A DNA stretch of 33,383 bases from the NCBI GenBank assembly GCA_002478115.1, contig DLMH01000155.1, positions 1-33,383 of the forward strand, given 5' to 3'. Below, in pieces: positions 33,203 to 33,383 of the stretch (within the stretch, counting starts at the first letter, position 1; each line of letters starts with the position of its first letter). Position numbers and translations under genes: made by a program. Source of the stretch: Candidatus Acidiferrum typicum (GTDB lineage: Bacteria; Acidobacteriota; Terriglobia; Acidiferrales; UBA7541). The notes under the pieces are model-generated. The model was not told the DNA's origin, did not search any database, and saw only the letters and a program-made list of their open reading frames with translations.

Positions 33203-33383
33203 CTACAATTCCAGCGGGGTCTTCACGAGGCGTGATATAGCAGGCCCGAGTCTTGTAAAATCGCGGACATTCCAGGTCAGCAAAATATTTGCGCCCGCCT
33301 TCAGAGCGCAATGACCAATCAGCGCGTCATAGGCGGCTGCACCGACGATGGTCCCAGACGAAGCTAAACATAGCGTCTTAAGT
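33203..33383 (-). CDS. PIN-domain (VapC-type) toxin, 3' end only
   Basis: The frame is open from the window edge to a TAG at 33203-33205, giving 60 residues. The text SGTIVGAAAYDALIGHCAL and ANILLTWNVRDFTRLGP matches the C-terminal half of VapC-type PIN ribonucleases: AAxYDAL carries the third conserved Asp and TWNVRDF the fourth acidic position. The start and any antitoxin lie beyond the window, so it may be intact. Confidence 0.65.
   Translation of the reverse strand, partial: LKTLCLASSGTIVGAAAYDALIGHCALKAGANILLTWNVRDFTRLGPAISRLVKTPLEL

Noticed and set aside
33102..33314. 69- and 67-codon frames on both strands near the right edge
   Set aside because: They are out of frame with the two PIN-domain readings, which carry recognisable motifs.
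1..33383. CRISPR arrays, tRNA or rRNA genes, origins
   Set aside because: No regularly spaced direct repeats, cloverleaf patterns, rRNA-like segments or DnaA-box clusters were seen by eye; short or odd cases could be missed without tools.

Overview
The window looks like chromosomal DNA of an uncultured Acidobacteriota, probably Terriglobia/Koribacter-like. This is inference from gene style and repeats; there is no rRNA or other marker here. Supporting signs are the GC-rich coding DNA, a Gram-negative envelope gene set (Mla lipid transport, BamD-like lipoprotein), GTG and TTG starts, many short GC palindromes between genes, and a thymidylate-kinase-like pair next to Ppx/GppA. I see no tRNA, rRNA or CRISPR.

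Layout. 1-1313 is a complete IS5-type insertion sequence with perfect inverted ends and CTAG duplications. 1313-1601 is a nest of palindromes and a MITE-like element whose CTAG duplication includes the valS stop codon. 1598-7825 (minus) carries valS, a receiver-domain protein with a long linker and a BamD-like tetratricopeptide protein. 8208-9494 (plus) is a PurD-like ATP-grasp ligase. 9759-17100 (minus) holds a PASTA protein, a pair of secreted TldD/PmbA-type proteins (one with its metal site, one without), fmt, def and aroC. 17154-18211 is a 1058-bp element with 17-bp perfect inverted ends and an 8-bp duplication that carries membrane-protein ORFs and no recognisable transposase. 18393-22513 (plus) has a secreted esterase and a mlaE-mlaF-mlaD lipid-transport cluster. 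22525-27350 (minus) has a secreted GH35-type glycosidase and a secreted two-domain M16 peptidase. 27640-30838 (plus) is a tight three-gene operon of two thymidylate-kinase-like proteins and a Ppx/GppA-HD protein. 30839-33383 is accessory DNA: palindromes, a textbook sigma-70 promoter on the minus strand with no convincing gene after it, an unknown protein with an internal duplication, and two PIN-domain (VapC-type) C-terminal pieces.

How the genes fit together. The housekeeping core is translation (valS, fmt, def) and the shikimate pathway (aroC). MlaE, MlaF and MlaD would form an inner-membrane lipid transporter. The TldD-like pair, M16 peptidase, glycosidase and esterase all carry export signals and suggest extracytoplasmic processing of peptides and polysaccharides. 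The best candidates for something undescribed are the passenger-carrying element at 17154-18211, the kinase pair plus Ppx/GppA-HD operon, the strong orphan promoter at 31256-31284, and the palindrome embedded in the fmt coding frame. All functions are read from motifs without database searches.
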